From: DAOULY01 sp034414595
GTDB lineage: Bacteria > Chloroflexota > Dehalococcoidia > SZUA-161 > JAUWZY01
Reading direction: 5' to 3'
DNA: 64,000 nucleotides
Assembly: GCA_034414595.1 (NCBI GenBank)
Contig: DAOULY010000016.1
Coordinates: 310,001-374,000 of the forward strand
Shown here: positions 26,337 through 35,147 of the stretch, one piece after another
Numbering within the stretch: position 1 is the first letter of the stretch
Layout: each line of letters opens with the position of its first letter
The notes under the pieces: generated by a model
What the model saw: the letters and a program-made list of their open reading frames with translations, nothing else
Database searches by the model: none
Told to the model about the DNA's origin: nothing
Translations under genes and position numbers: made by a program

Positions 26337-27632
26337 TCAGAGACGAAGTGGGACGAAATTAGCTCGGAGTTTTTCTTGCCAGTGAGTTCGATAATCAAGA
26401 TTCAGTGCCCAAAGCAACCTTAAATTACGGCGTGCCACTCTGAGCCTCCTCCAAATCGAGGGTATACTATAGAACTCGCGCCAAGCCCAGTCGCTCCCCT
26501 TTTGCAGCATCTCCCGTGACATTGGCTTTGGCTCAAACACAAGGTTATACCCATACTGTGACCAGTCCTTGGTGACTATTCGCCCAGCCTTTTCCAAGGA
26601 TTCGCAGAGGGCGGTGCCCGGATACGGTACGAGACAATTAAACTGAGCGGTCTCTAGTCGCATTTTCTGGGCAAAGCGGACGGTGCGTTTGAAAATATCT
26701 TCATCGTCTTCGTCGAAGCCAAAGATAAAGAAGCCGTGGATGGCGATGCCGTGGGAGTGGATCTTTCTGATCACGTTTTCGTATTCGTCCACCACATTGA
26801 TCCTCTTGCCCACCGCTGCCACATTGGCTGGAGATAGTGACTCAAACCCGATAAGTAGGCCCTGGCAGCCGCTAGCGGCTGCCAGTTTGAGTAATTCATC
26901 ATCTCTCCCTATCGTAACCGAGGCCTGGCCGACCCACTTGATTTTATAGGGCACAAGGGCGCGAAATAGCTCTTTGGCGAACTTGGGGTTGCCGACGATG
27001 TTATCGTCGACGAAGCCAATGAGTTTCCTCTCGTTGAAGGTTTCGAGCTCCTTAAGGACTTCTTCTACCGGGCGGCAGCGATAAGTATAGCCGAAGAAAG
27101 AGGTAACTGAGCAGAAGGAGCAGGAATAGGGACAGCCTCTAGTGGTTGAGATCGTGTGCCTGAGGAAGTACGCCGCCTCGGTGAACAAGTCTCGCCGGGG
27201 GATAGGTAAGCCGAGCAAGCTGGGGAGCTCACACTGCCTGTACACCCTTTGTAGCTTGTTTGCCTTGAAATCCTCGATCAAATTTGACCAAATCCCCTCG
27301 GCTTCCCCAATGACCACGGCATCGGCGTGCTGACTTGCCTCTTCGGGCAGAACGCTGGGATGGATACCCCCTAAGATAACCTTCACTCCTCTCGCTCTGA
27401 AGGTATCGGCGATCTCGTAGGCACGTTGCGCCGTGCCAGTTAGTGCCGTGATCCCCACTAAGTCGGTTTCCTGTTGGAAATCGATACCTGTGACATTCTC
27501 GTCGGTTAGGGAGACTTCGACCTCTGGCGGGGTTAGCGCGGCGACCATCGCCAGGCCCAGGGGGGGGCATAGCACCTTCTTTAGCTTTCGGCTGCTCTCT
27601 TGTGTAGCAGGGACTATTAGCTCTAGTTTCAT
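26337..27632 (-). CDS. B12-binding-domain radical SAM enzyme
   Basis: 431 residues. The N-terminal cobalamin-binding domain (about 1-135; PPLGLAMVAALTPPEVEVSL, GITALTGTAQRAYEIAD, GIHPSVLPEEA) lacks the classical DxHxxG. It precedes a radical SAM barrel with CPYSCSFCSV (Cx3Cx2C, about residue 172) and a long C-terminal helical part. Enzymes of this architecture methylate or rearrange unactivated carbons, often in lipid or antibiotic pathways; the substrate here is unknown. The ATG at 27632 is chosen for AAAGGTG upstream; the frame is open 15 codons further. It stands alone between the AT-rich insert and the nuclease gene. Confidence 0.85.
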   Translation of the reverse strand: MKLELIVPATQESSRKLKKVLCPPLGLAMVAALTPPEVEVSLTDENVTGIDFQQETDLVGITALTGTAQRAYEIADTFRARGVKVILGGIHPSVLPEEASQHADAVVIGEAEGIWSNLIEDFKANKLQRVYRQCELPSLLGLPIPRRDLFTEAAYFLRHTISTTRGCPYSCSFCSVTSFFGYTYRCRPVEEVLKELETFNERKLIGFVDDNIVGNPKFAKELFRALVPYKIKWVGQASVTIGRDDELLKLAAASGCQGLLIGFESLSPANVAAVGKRINVVDEYENVIRKIHSHGIAIHGFFIFGFDEDDEDIFKRTVRFAQKMRLETAQFNCLVPYPGTALCESLEKAGRIVTKDWSQYGYNLVFEPKPMSREMLQKGSDWAWREFYSIPSIWRRLRVARRNLRLLWALNLDYRTHWQEKLRANFVPLRL

Positions 27633-27955
27633 AGGGACACCTTTCTCTTGAGGGGCTACACGGAATATTGTAGGCAAACCAACCTCTCATTGCAATAGTG
27701 CGCGTCGTCACTCCAACCTTGGAATTACTCTACTTCGTTATCGTGACAGAATGCAATTGAAGAGAGGCCTCCTGCTTGGTGCGGACCTAACAAAATGGCG
27801 GATTGTTCAAGCGCGGCAGCTAAGTGGACGGGGAGACCGAGCAGAATCTGATGCTTTAATGTCTTAACAGAGGCATGATGTGGAACGCGATGTGCAGTGG
27901 TAATGCTATTTCACAATGCGATGTCTTATTGTAGAATAACGGCAGAGGTTCTCCT
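27633..27955. other. Divergent intergenic region
   Basis: Contains a short piece resembling the dispersed repeat (CTAAGTGGACGG near 27822) and must hold the divergent promoters of the radical SAM and nuclease genes. No RNA gene or strong promoter was recognised. Confidence 0.35.
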
Positions 27956-29107
27956 ATGCGACCACTCAGCTACAGCCAAATAGATACCTACGAATCTTGC
28001 CCTCTTTCCTATAAACTCCAGTACATAGACAGGTTGGAGCCGAAGGCGAAGTGGTACTTCAGCTTTGGGGACACGCTTCACAAGTGTGCCGAGTACTTCT
28101 TCAAAGCTAAGCTGCCGTCCTATCCCACACTGGAGGAGCTGCTGCGCTTCTACGATGACAACTGGCAATCAGAAGGCTGGGAATCAATAGAAGACGAGAC
28201 CAGTCACATGGCGTATGGAGAGCAAATACTAAGGGATTTCTGGGACATCCACAGCCGTGATTTCAAGGTACCGCTGGCGACTGAAAAGATGTTCGTAGTT
28301 GATATAGAAGGAGTCAAGCTGAGAGGATACATAGACCGACTGGACAAGCTGGCGACAGGCGGCCTCGCCATTGTTGACTACAAGAGCAACAAGGAGCTTT
28401 TTACCAGGGATTACGTGGAGAATTTCTTGCAGCTGACCCTGTACCAGCTGGCGTGCGAGCGGATGTGGAACATGCCTGTTGAGAGACTGACCCTATATCA
28501 CCTGAGGTCGAACACGCCGGTAAGTTGTGGGCCGAGGAGCCGTGAGAAGCTGGATGAGGCATCGAGTATCGTGGTATCCGTCGCTGAAAACATCGCTGCT
28601 GGAAGGTTTCCTGCCACAGAGAACCAGTACTGTCCCTGCGACTTCCCGGAGCACTGCCCGTATTATAAGCACAAGTATGGAAAGCCTCTTCCCGAGCGCA
28701 GGCAACCTGAGCGACTACGCAACATAGCGATCGCTGACGTCGTTGAGCGCTACGCGGCACTTCAAGATGAGCAGAGGCTTTTGGAGGGTGAACTCAATGA
28801 ATTGAAGGACCTGATCATCCAGTACTGCAAGGCCGAGGAACTCAACCGGGTCTTCGGCCGGGAGCATGCCATCACCTACAAAGTCGTAGAGAGGACGGGC
28901 TACGATGAAAACAAAGTGAGGGCCGTGCTGGAGCCTGCGGGACTGTGGGACAGAGTTTTGAAATTTGACCCAGCGATGATGAAGGCGCTGACAGAAAGCA
29001 GTGACATACCCAACGATGTCAAGGAGAGGATAGCCTCTTTGGTTGAACTAGTATCAAGCTACCCACGGCTCTGGCTGAAGAAACTCAAGGAAGATAGGGA
29101 GGAGTAA
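27956..29107 (+). CDS. PD-(D/E)XK nuclease with iron-sulfur cysteines (RecB/Cas4-like)
   Basis: 383 residues. SYSQIDTYESCPLSYKLQY at the N-terminus is the AddB/Cas4/RecB start motif with the first cluster Cys. The nuclease core is GYIDRLDK followed by LAIVDYKSNKE (about residues 120-148), giving the D and D-x-K residues, and QLTLYQLACE is the QxxxY motif. Three further Cys (CPCDFPEHCPYY, about residue 225) complete a likely [4Fe-4S]. The C-terminal third is helical and ends in Lys/Glu-rich sequence. It resembles stand-alone RecB-like exonucleases of phages and defence or repair loci. No cas genes or helicase are adjacent. Confidence 0.85.
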   Translation: MRPLSYSQIDTYESCPLSYKLQYIDRLEPKAKWYFSFGDTLHKCAEYFFKAKLPSYPTLEELLRFYDDNWQSEGWESIEDETSHMAYGEQILRDFWDIHSRDFKVPLATEKMFVVDIEGVKLRGYIDRLDKLATGGLAIVDYKSNKELFTRDYVENFLQLTLYQLACERMWNMPVERLTLYHLRSNTPVSCGPRSREKLDEASSIVVSVAENIAAGRFPATENQYCPCDFPEHCPYYKHKYGKPLPERRQPERLRNIAIADVVERYAALQDEQRLLEGELNELKDLIIQYCKAEELNRVFGREHAITYKVVERTGYDENKVRAVLEPAGLWDRVLKFDPAMMKALTESSDIPNDVKERIASLVELVSSYPRLWLKKLKEDREE

Positions 29108-29391
29108 CAACACCCTTTTGTTCAATGGAAGCACATTGAAATCTACAGTGGTGGGCTTAAGTGGACGGTATCAAGAACTTTTAGCCTGGTATTTAGCCTA
29201 GCTAGCTAGCCCTTACTTCTTCCGATAATTCAAGCTATCCTGCAATGATTAACAATGTGGAAAGTCGTGTAGGCTTTCCATACGATCTGACATTTCACGG
29301 ATAAAGAATTTGTCGAAGGCAATTTGGGGAAATCTTCGATTTCCCTTTTATACGCTCTTATACACAGTAGCGGAATAGGCTCCAATCTTGT
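29108..29391. other. Intergenic region with dispersed repeat copy 2
   Basis: Holds repeat copy 29148-29198 and a GCTAGCTAGC palindrome (29200-29209). It lies between convergent genes and no clear terminator with T-run was found. Confidence 0.4.
29148..29198 (+). repeat. Dispersed ~51-bp repeat, copy 2
   Basis: GTGGTGGGCTTAAGTGGACG, then GTATCAAGAACTTTTAGCCTG and TTTAGCC; partner of 22535-22587 in the same orientation, 6.6 kb away. Confidence 0.55.
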
Positions 29392-29844
29392 TTACTTTTT
29401 AGAAAGAATAACCTCACATTCTTTGTCTCCCACCGCTATGGATTTAGGTATATTCATCTCCACCTCTTGTCCCAAAAGGGTGCCCGCCATCTTCGCGTCA
29501 GAGGCCATCATAGCTTCACACAGCTCTTTACTCGTTCCCTCTATGCCAAGCGGGCACTGCGATACCTTGAAGTGAATCACGTCGTCTGACAATTCTATTA
29601 TCTCCATCCCTATATCCATCATCGACCCCATCGTCTTGAGCTGTTCACCAACAGCCTTCATGCCTTTCACTGGCATCATTTCCCGCATAATCTCCGCTCG
29701 CCTTACACCACCCTGCCTCGCAACTTCAGCTATTATCGGGAGAGCTTCCTTCCCATATTTCTCATAGAAAGCCTTGCTTAAAGCTCCCTGCGCCGCAAGC
29801 ATGTTCTTGATCATAGGTCCAAACCGTTTGGCTGCCTCTTCCAT
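29392..29844 (-). CDS. Small helical protein resembling the ATC-hydrolase family
   Basis: 150 residues. The helical N-terminal half (KRFGPMIKNMLAAQGALSKA, KYGKEALPIIAEVARQGGVR) leads to a beta segment DVIHFKVSQCPLGIEGTSKELCEAMMASDAK with two spaced Cys. This layout recalls L-2-amino-thiazoline-4-carboxylate hydrolase-like proteins, a family often seen without its namesake reaction. It sits 70 bases upstream of the molybdenum-hydroxylase small-subunit stop on the same strand and so may end that operon. Function not established. Confidence 0.5.
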   Translation of the reverse strand: MEEAAKRFGPMIKNMLAAQGALSKAFYEKYGKEALPIIAEVARQGGVRRAEIMREMMPVKGMKAVGEQLKTMGSMMDIGMEIIELSDDVIHFKVSQCPLGIEGTSKELCEAMMASDAKMAGTLLGQEVEMNIPKSIAVGDKECEVILSKK

Positions 29845-29917
29845 GATTTATCCCCCTTTCTTATTTCGGTTAAACTTATGCAAGCAGTGGGCTATCGCGG
29901 CCTCGAAAAGGTGGTCA

Positions 29918-30385
29918 CTATTTTGTCTTTTCCGAGGCTTTCACTATGGCCTCGGCGATTCTGGTATAGCCGGTGCAGCGGCAGAGATTGCCCGCTATCG
30001 CTCTCCTCGCCTCCTCTTCCGTGGGCCTGGTGTTCTCTTTGAGCATGCCCGCTGCCGCCATAATCATCCCCGCAGTACAGAACCCGCACTGGAATGCGCC
30101 GTGCTCCAAAAATGCCTGCTGTACGGGGTGCAGCTTGCCGTTCTCAGCCAGACCCTCTATGGTGGTGATCTTCCTACCCTGGGCCTCCACCGCCAGGGTC
30201 AGGCAGGATGAAACCGGCTTGCCGTCTATGAGCACGGTGCAGGCACCGCACTCTCCTTCGTCGCAGGCCTTCTTGGTTCCACTCATACCCAGGCTCTCGC
30301 GCAAGACTTCGAGCAATGTCCTATTAGGCTCTACGGCCACCTCATAGAATTCGTTGTTTATATCCAGCATTATAATCTGTTTCAC
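29918..30385 (-). CDS. Molybdenum hydroxylase, [2Fe-2S] subunit
   Basis: 155 residues of the xanthine-dehydrogenase/CO-dehydrogenase small subunit. The plant-type ferredoxin cluster is held by CDEGECGACTVLIDGKPVSSC. The second cluster uses CGFCTAGMIM and NLCRCTGYTRI. It transfers electrons from the molybdenum site to the FAD subunit. Third gene of the operon, starting 14 bases after the FAD subunit stop. Confidence 0.95.
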   Translation of the reverse strand: MKQIIMLDINNEFYEVAVEPNRTLLEVLRESLGMSGTKKACDEGECGACTVLIDGKPVSSCLTLAVEAQGRKITTIEGLAENGKLHPVQQAFLEHGAFQCGFCTAGMIMAAAGMLKENTRPTEEEARRAIAGNLCRCTGYTRIAEAIVKASEKTK

Positions 30386-30399
30386 CGGAGCCCTCCCCT

Positions 30400-31287
30400 T
30401 TACTTCTTCGCCTCTGCCCAGGCTTGGTTCAGTGCTCTCCGAGTCAACACCTCGACTATGCCTCTCCTGTACTCGATAGAGCCTCTGATATCAGTAATGG
30501 GACGTGATTCCGCCGCTGCTGCTTGAGCTGCCTGCCCCACTGAGCGGGATGTGAATGCTTTACCTTTGAGCACCTTCTCAGCCTTCTTGGCCCTGATTGG
30601 GGTCGGGGCAACAGCGCCGAGGGCGATCCTGATATCCTTGCAGGTTCTACTCCCCGAAGTAACGACTGCAGCCACGCCCACAATGGCAAGGTCCATTGCC
30701 GATCTTAGCGTATGTTTGAAATATGCCGAGCCGGTGTGGGCGGCGGGCTTGGGCACCTGAACCTCAAGCACCAGCTCATCAGGGTTGAGCACGGTCTCCG
30801 CTGGCCCGGCGAACAGCTTTTCCACGGGAATGCTCCGCTCCCCATTCTTATGGCTTGCTACCCTCAACTTGGCCCCCAGTGCGATGAGGGGTGGGGCGGT
30901 ATCGGCTGAGGGCACGGCGCTGCAGATATTGCCCATCACCGTGCCCATATTGCGAATCTGAGCCGAAGCCATACTGTAAGCCGCCTGGGCCAAAGCCGGG
31001 AATCGCTCATTGACTACGGGCGAAGTCTCTATGGCGTGAATAGTGGTCAGAGGGCCAATGCGCAATCCCCGGGCCTCAGTGTATTCAATGTAATTGAGGC
31101 CCTGAATCCCTTTGAGCCCGATGAGATATTGGGGGGTTATCTCCCTTTTCTTCATCTTCAGCAACAGATCGGTGCCCCCAGCGATGACCTTGGCCTCCTC
31201 GCCATACTGGAACAACATGAACAGAGCCTCTTCTATATTCCGCGGTGCCAGATACTCGAATTTGGGCAATCTTCTCGGGTAGAGCAT
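30400..31287 (-). CDS. Molybdenum hydroxylase, FAD-binding subunit
   Basis: 295 residues of the CoxM/XdhB family. The FAD contacts are AKVIAGGTDLLLKMKKRE near residue 34 and IRNMGTVMGNICSAVPSADT near 110, both diagnostic. The C-terminal domain (GAVAPTPIRAKKAEKVLKG) is standard. It starts two bases after the large-subunit stop, so the three subunits are made together. Confidence 0.94.
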   Translation of the reverse strand: MLYPRRLPKFEYLAPRNIEEALFMLFQYGEEAKVIAGGTDLLLKMKKREITPQYLIGLKGIQGLNYIEYTEARGLRIGPLTTIHAIETSPVVNERFPALAQAAYSMASAQIRNMGTVMGNICSAVPSADTAPPLIALGAKLRVASHKNGERSIPVEKLFAGPAETVLNPDELVLEVQVPKPAAHTGSAYFKHTLRSAMDLAIVGVAAVVTSGSRTCKDIRIALGAVAPTPIRAKKAEKVLKGKAFTSRSVGQAAQAAAAESRPITDIRGSIEYRRGIVEVLTRRALNQAWAEAKK

Positions 31288-31289
31288 CG

Positions 31290-33572
31290 CTACCTCCCCT
31301 CCTTCTCCTTCAGTGCCATGTAGATCTTCTCCGCCGTCAGCGGTGTCTCGGTTAACCTGACCCCCACAGCATCATAGATAGCATTGGTCATAGCTGACAT
31401 CATGGTAGTGGTGGAGGTCTCGCCAGCGCCCTTGGCACCAAAGGGACCCGAGGGGTCATTGGTTATTATGTGGTAGTTGGTGAACTTGGGACTATCCATA
31501 GCCGTGGGCATCTTGTAATCCATGAACGAGGGATTGAGAGGGTGGCCCTTCTCATCCCACAGGCTCTCTTCAAATAGCCCTTGCCCGATCATATGCACCG
31601 CGCCGCCCTCGATCTGACCATCGACCAGCAACGGATTTATCGGCTGGCCGGAGTCATCACCGGTTACGGACTGGAGCACCTTCACTTTTCCGGTTTCTCG
31701 GTCTACCTCTACCTCCACAGCCTGTGCCACAAAGCTATATGAGGGGGTGAAGTAGCCAGCATAACCCTGGGAGAAGTCCGGTATCTCGATCCCGGGTGGG
31801 GACCAGTTGCCGCGCCCGTAGACGCAGAGGCCCTTGCCATATGTCGCCCTTCTCACAACTTCGAGGAAGGACACACTCCTCTCGGGATCGTCTCTTACAT
31901 ATATCTTTCGATCCCGGAATACCAGTTCTTCTGGCTTCACTTTGAACGCCTCTGCAGCTACCTCAGCAAGCTGCTTCTTGGCATCCTCCGCGGCAACAAC
32001 TACGGCATTGCCCGTCCACACCGTGCATCTATCGCCAAACATACCTGAGTCGAAGAAGGTATCGTTGGCATCCTCGGCGCCCACGGTGACGTCCTCGAGG
32101 TGTATACCCAATACCTCCGCCGCCATCTGGGCAAAAACAGTATCACACCCTTGGCCAAGCTCGGTGCCGCCATGGAGCAGAGAGACGGTGCCGTCCTCGG
32201 ATACCTTGACCAGCGCCGAGGAGCCGAAGTGACCGCCCATTCTGGTCCCGCAGATCTGGCCACCACAGGCGAATCCCAGACCTCGATTCGGTGCCTTCTC
32301 CGCCTTTTTCTTCTTCCAATCTATGCCCTGGACCACCTTTCTAATCGCCTCATCAAGCCCTGAGCTGGTGATGGTCACCCCGTTGGGCGTGATCTCACCT
32401 GGCTTGAGCGCGTTCTTCAGCATCATATCGGTGACATCGAGGCCCATATCGCTGGCTATGATGTCCATCAATGAGCTGAACGCATAGCAAGCGATAACCT
32501 GTGCCTGGCCGCGCACTGCGCCGCATATCGGCGTATTGGTGTACACCCGATCGGCGTCATACCTTAGATTGGGAAGCCGGAATGGCAGGTTGAGAAAGAT
32601 ACCGAAGAGATAGATATTGAGCGGTCCCACTCCAAGATAGGCACCACCATCGGCGATCAATTTGCAGTCCCCGGCAACCAGGGTTCCATCTTTCTTCACT
32701 CCAAGTTTGAGCCAGATGTCCTTGGCGTGCCTCTGCCGATAAAAGGCGATGACCTCGTCCTGGGTGAGGACTATCTTCACCGGCTTCATCGCCTTCTGTG
32801 CCAGCCTGACGGTGCAGAAATCGATGTCGTGAGCATCATGTTTGCCGGAGAAGGCACCGCCGATATAAGGGTTGACCAACCTTATCTTGCTCGTGGGCAT
32901 GCCCAGGCCCCGGGCCAGGTGCCGCCAGGTGATATAGGGGCTTTGCTTTGACCCTTGGAACAACACCTTCCCTGAACCATCGATGCTGGCCAGGGCAGCA
33001 TGGGGCTCGATGAAACCGATGGTCACCTTTTGGGTTTGAAACCTCTGCTCCCTGACATAAGCACACTTCTTGAACTCTGCGTCGACATTGCCGTAATTGA
33101 AGTGGCAGGAGACAGCGATGTTGTTCTTGGCATAATCATGGATCAGGGGAGCGCCTTCCGCCAGTGCCTGCTTTGCATTGATGACCACGGGCAGCTCTTC
33201 ATATTCGACCTCGATCAGGTCCAACGCCTCCTCAGCGACGTCCTGGTCTATTGCCGCTACAGCGGCCACCACCTCACCGCAGTAGCGCACCTTGTCGAAT
33301 GCTATCGGCGGGCGGTCGCTATAGGCCTTCATAAAGCCGATGGTCGTGCCGGGGAAGTCCTTACCCGTGATTACTGCCTTTACCCCGGGCAGCCTCTCCG
33401 CCTTACTGGTGTCGATGTTGAGAATCTTGGCGTGGGCATGGGGACTGCGCAGCAATTTGCCATGTAGCATCCCGGGCAGTGAGATGTCATCGGCATAGGT
33501 GGCACTGCCGGTGACCTTCACCACTCCATCGACCCTGGGCAATCGCTTGCCCACCACTGCATATTCCTCCAT
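31290..33572 (-). CDS. Molybdenum hydroxylase, molybdopterin-binding large subunit
   Basis: 760 residues; xanthine oxidase superfamily. The Mo-pterin contacts include YIGGAFSGKHDAHDI, GAVRGQAQVIACYAFSS and GGTELGQGCDTVFAQ; the catalytic Glu is in GAKGAGETSTTTMMSA near the C-terminus. The CO-dehydrogenase active-site loop AYxCSFR is absent, so this is not a form I CO dehydrogenase. Candidate substrates are aromatic acyl-CoAs, aldehydes or purines. ATG 33572 is preferred because GGGGGTGAT precedes it; the frame is open 12 codons further. It leads the L-M-S operon just downstream of tRNA-Glu. Confidence 0.92.
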   Translation of the reverse strand: MEEYAVVGKRLPRVDGVVKVTGSATYADDISLPGMLHGKLLRSPHAHAKILNIDTSKAERLPGVKAVITGKDFPGTTIGFMKAYSDRPPIAFDKVRYCGEVVAAVAAIDQDVAEEALDLIEVEYEELPVVINAKQALAEGAPLIHDYAKNNIAVSCHFNYGNVDAEFKKCAYVREQRFQTQKVTIGFIEPHAALASIDGSGKVLFQGSKQSPYITWRHLARGLGMPTSKIRLVNPYIGGAFSGKHDAHDIDFCTVRLAQKAMKPVKIVLTQDEVIAFYRQRHAKDIWLKLGVKKDGTLVAGDCKLIADGGAYLGVGPLNIYLFGIFLNLPFRLPNLRYDADRVYTNTPICGAVRGQAQVIACYAFSSLMDIIASDMGLDVTDMMLKNALKPGEITPNGVTITSSGLDEAIRKVVQGIDWKKKKAEKAPNRGLGFACGGQICGTRMGGHFGSSALVKVSEDGTVSLLHGGTELGQGCDTVFAQMAAEVLGIHLEDVTVGAEDANDTFFDSGMFGDRCTVWTGNAVVVAAEDAKKQLAEVAAEAFKVKPEELVFRDRKIYVRDDPERSVSFLEVVRRATYGKGLCVYGRGNWSPPGIEIPDFSQGYAGYFTPSYSFVAQAVEVEVDRETGKVKVLQSVTGDDSGQPINPLLVDGQIEGGAVHMIGQGLFEESLWDEKGHPLNPSFMDYKMPTAMDSPKFTNYHIITNDPSGPFGAKGAGETSTTTMMSAMTNAIYDAVGVRLTETPLTAEKIYMALKEKEGR

Positions 33573-33597
33573 CTTACCATCACCCCCTATAATGATA

Positions 33598-33674
33598 TGG
33601 TGGCGCATACCGGATTCGAACCGGTGATCTCCTCCTTGAGAGGGAGGTGTCCTTAGCCCCTAGACGAATGCGCC
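33598..33674 (-). tRNA. tRNA-Glu (anticodon CTC), CCA encoded
   Basis: Minus-strand cloverleaf. Acceptor GGCGCAT (33668-33674) pairs with ATGCGCC (33602-33608), then discriminator A and CCA. Anticodon arm CCTCC-CTCTCAA-GGAGG with anticodon CTC; T arm ACCGG-TTCGAAT-CCGGT. It is the last intact chromosomal gene before the mobile element. Confidence 0.95.
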
Positions 33675-33688
33675 ACTTAATATGTATT

Positions 33689-33751
33689 TGGCTGGGGAAC
33701 CAGGATTCGAACCTGGCCTTGCAGATCCAGAGTCTTCTGTCCAATCCCCCA
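33689..33751 (-). pseudogene. tRNA-Gln (CTG) lacking its D arm, at the element boundary
   Basis: The acceptor TGGGGGA (33745-33751) pairs with TTCCCCA (33693-33699), followed by G and CCA. The T arm CCAGG-TTCGAAT-CCTGG is perfect and the anticodon loop CTCTGGA gives CTG. Only 10 bases lie between the acceptor and the anticodon stem, where a normal tRNA has about 20 or more, so the D arm is missing and the gene is about 13 bases short. Such a molecule is unlikely to work. An integrase gene starts 107 bases away on the other strand, as expected at an attachment site in a tRNA gene. Confidence 0.7.
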
Positions 33752-33857
33752 GGAGTAACTGTACCATCCTTCTTCATAAGAATCAAGACGGTAAGTACCA
33801 TCGCTGGATGCCCAGCCCTGTATCATGCGGCATACGATTTGGCTTGGGAGGTAGGCG

Positions 33858-34970
33858 ATGCTAACTGAACAAGCCATCCAGGAGTTCATGCTCAGCAGAG
33901 GCGGACTTCGCCCCAAGACCCGGAATGAGTACAGGAAACACTTAGCCCTGTTCCAGAAGTGTTTCACCGAGCTGCCAGAGACGCCCCAGCCTCTCCAGTC
34001 CTGGCTCAACGGAATCCAGCGCCAGAGGGGAGGCGGCGAGCTGACTCCGGAGACCATCCACGCCTACTACCGCACCATCAGAGCCATGTACCGGCAGATA
34101 GCGGAGTGGCACCCAGAGGTGGTCAACCCAATGCAATTGGTCCGCCCCCCGCGCCTGCAAACAAAGACCATGCGAACCTTCACCGAGCAGGAGCTCTACA
34201 TAATATTCACACTTCCAGTCCCCCTGAGGGAGCGCGCCATGGTAACCCTTTTCCTCGACACCGGCATCAGGGCCCAGGAATGCGCCAATCTCACCTGGGA
34301 CGATATCCGACCGGACTACATCATCGTCAACGGCAAGACAGGGGAGAGAGATGTCCCCATCAGCGATTCGACCTTCCGCCTTCTCAGCCAACTGAAGGCG
34401 GAATCGAACGGTAGTAGTAGCTCCCACGTCTTTCAGGGCAAGCGCGGCCAAATGACCTACGAGGGCGTCTACAAGACCATCCGCAAGGTCTGCCAGCAGG
34501 CTGGGATAGGTGGGAAGCGCGCCTCGCCCCATACTTTCCGCCATACATTTGGCACCGAGTACGCTTCAACGCCGGGCTCCGACCCCGAAGCGCTGCAGCA
34601 GATCATGGGCCACCAGGACTTCAAGACCACCATGAGGTACATCCACAATAATCGGAAACGGCTCATCAGCAATCATCAGATGTGCAGCCCGCTCCGGCTG
34701 CTCCCTATGGCCGCTCAGTCTACCCTCTTTGAGTCCCAGATCCTGAGAGAGGCCGAGGCAATAGTAGTACAGGCCAGAGAGAAGGTGGGTGAAATGACGA
34801 AGAAAGTAAAGCAGCCCGCTCAGCGGTCGACGGAGAAGGTGCAGGCTCCACCGCCGAACGGCCACCGCTGCCCTAAATGCGGCGGCAAGCTGTTCAAAGA
34901 AGACAAGGATCTGGTTTGTATCAACTGCGGGGAGAGGGAGGCTGGGGTTCAAATCCCTCCCTCGCCGTGA
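33858..34970 (+). CDS. Tyrosine recombinase/integrase with C-terminal zinc ribbon
   Basis: 370 residues. A SAM-like core-binding domain (about 1-95; GLRPKTRNEYRKHLALFQ) is followed by the catalytic domain. The first Arg is in DTGIRAQECANLTW, then HTFRHTFGTE (H-x2-R), LQQIMGHQDFKTTMRYIH and the nucleophile Tyr in TTMRYIH. After residue 290 a tail ends in a zinc ribbon CPKCGGKLFKEDKDLVCINC. GGGAGGT lies before ATG 33858. Its position beside the damaged tRNA-Gln makes it the likely integrase for the element that extends rightward. A zinc ribbon on an integrase is unusual; it may aid DNA binding. Confidence 0.9.
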   Translation: MLTEQAIQEFMLSRGGLRPKTRNEYRKHLALFQKCFTELPETPQPLQSWLNGIQRQRGGGELTPETIHAYYRTIRAMYRQIAEWHPEVVNPMQLVRPPRLQTKTMRTFTEQELYIIFTLPVPLRERAMVTLFLDTGIRAQECANLTWDDIRPDYIIVNGKTGERDVPISDSTFRLLSQLKAESNGSSSSHVFQGKRGQMTYEGVYKTIRKVCQQAGIGGKRASPHTFRHTFGTEYASTPGSDPEALQQIMGHQDFKTTMRYIHNNRKRLISNHQMCSPLRLLPMAAQSTLFESQILREAEAIVVQAREKVGEMTKKVKQPAQRSTEKVQAPPPNGHRCPKCGGKLFKEDKDLVCINCGEREAGVQIPPSP

Positions 34971-34984
34971 GTTAGGAGAACTAC

Positions 34985-35080
34985 ATGGGAAACGCGAAAG
35001 GCCAGGGCCATCTCCCAGAGGTAAACGTCAGGACGACTGGGTGGATAAGGGAGGCAACCTCCACGATGCACTGGCGGTGA
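34985..35080 (+). CDS. Possible 31-residue leader or small ORF
   Basis: ATG 34985 follows AGGAG by eight bases and opens MGNAKGQGHLPEVNVRTTGW, ending at 35080. A second frame over the same bases also reads plausibly (DDWVDKGGNLHDALAVIHAR) but lacks a start. One of the two may be real or both may be decayed. It lies between integrase and initiator genes. Confidence 0.25.
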   Translation: MGNAKGQGHLPEVNVRTTGWIREATSTMHWR

Positions 35081-35147
35081 TCCACGCTCGTGCCATAAAA
35101 CTGGGCAAGCGACAACCTTAGAGAGCAAAGGTCATAGAAAAGCAAAG

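Noticed and set aside
27956..29107. CRISPR-associated Cas4
   Set aside because: The nuclease has Cas4-like cysteines and core, but it is longer, and no cas1, cas2 or repeat array is nearby.
31290..33572. Aerobic CO dehydrogenase large subunit (coxL)
   Set aside because: The form I active-site motif AYxCSFR is missing; the region reads GAVRGQAQ. It is kept as a molybdenum hydroxylase of unknown substrate.
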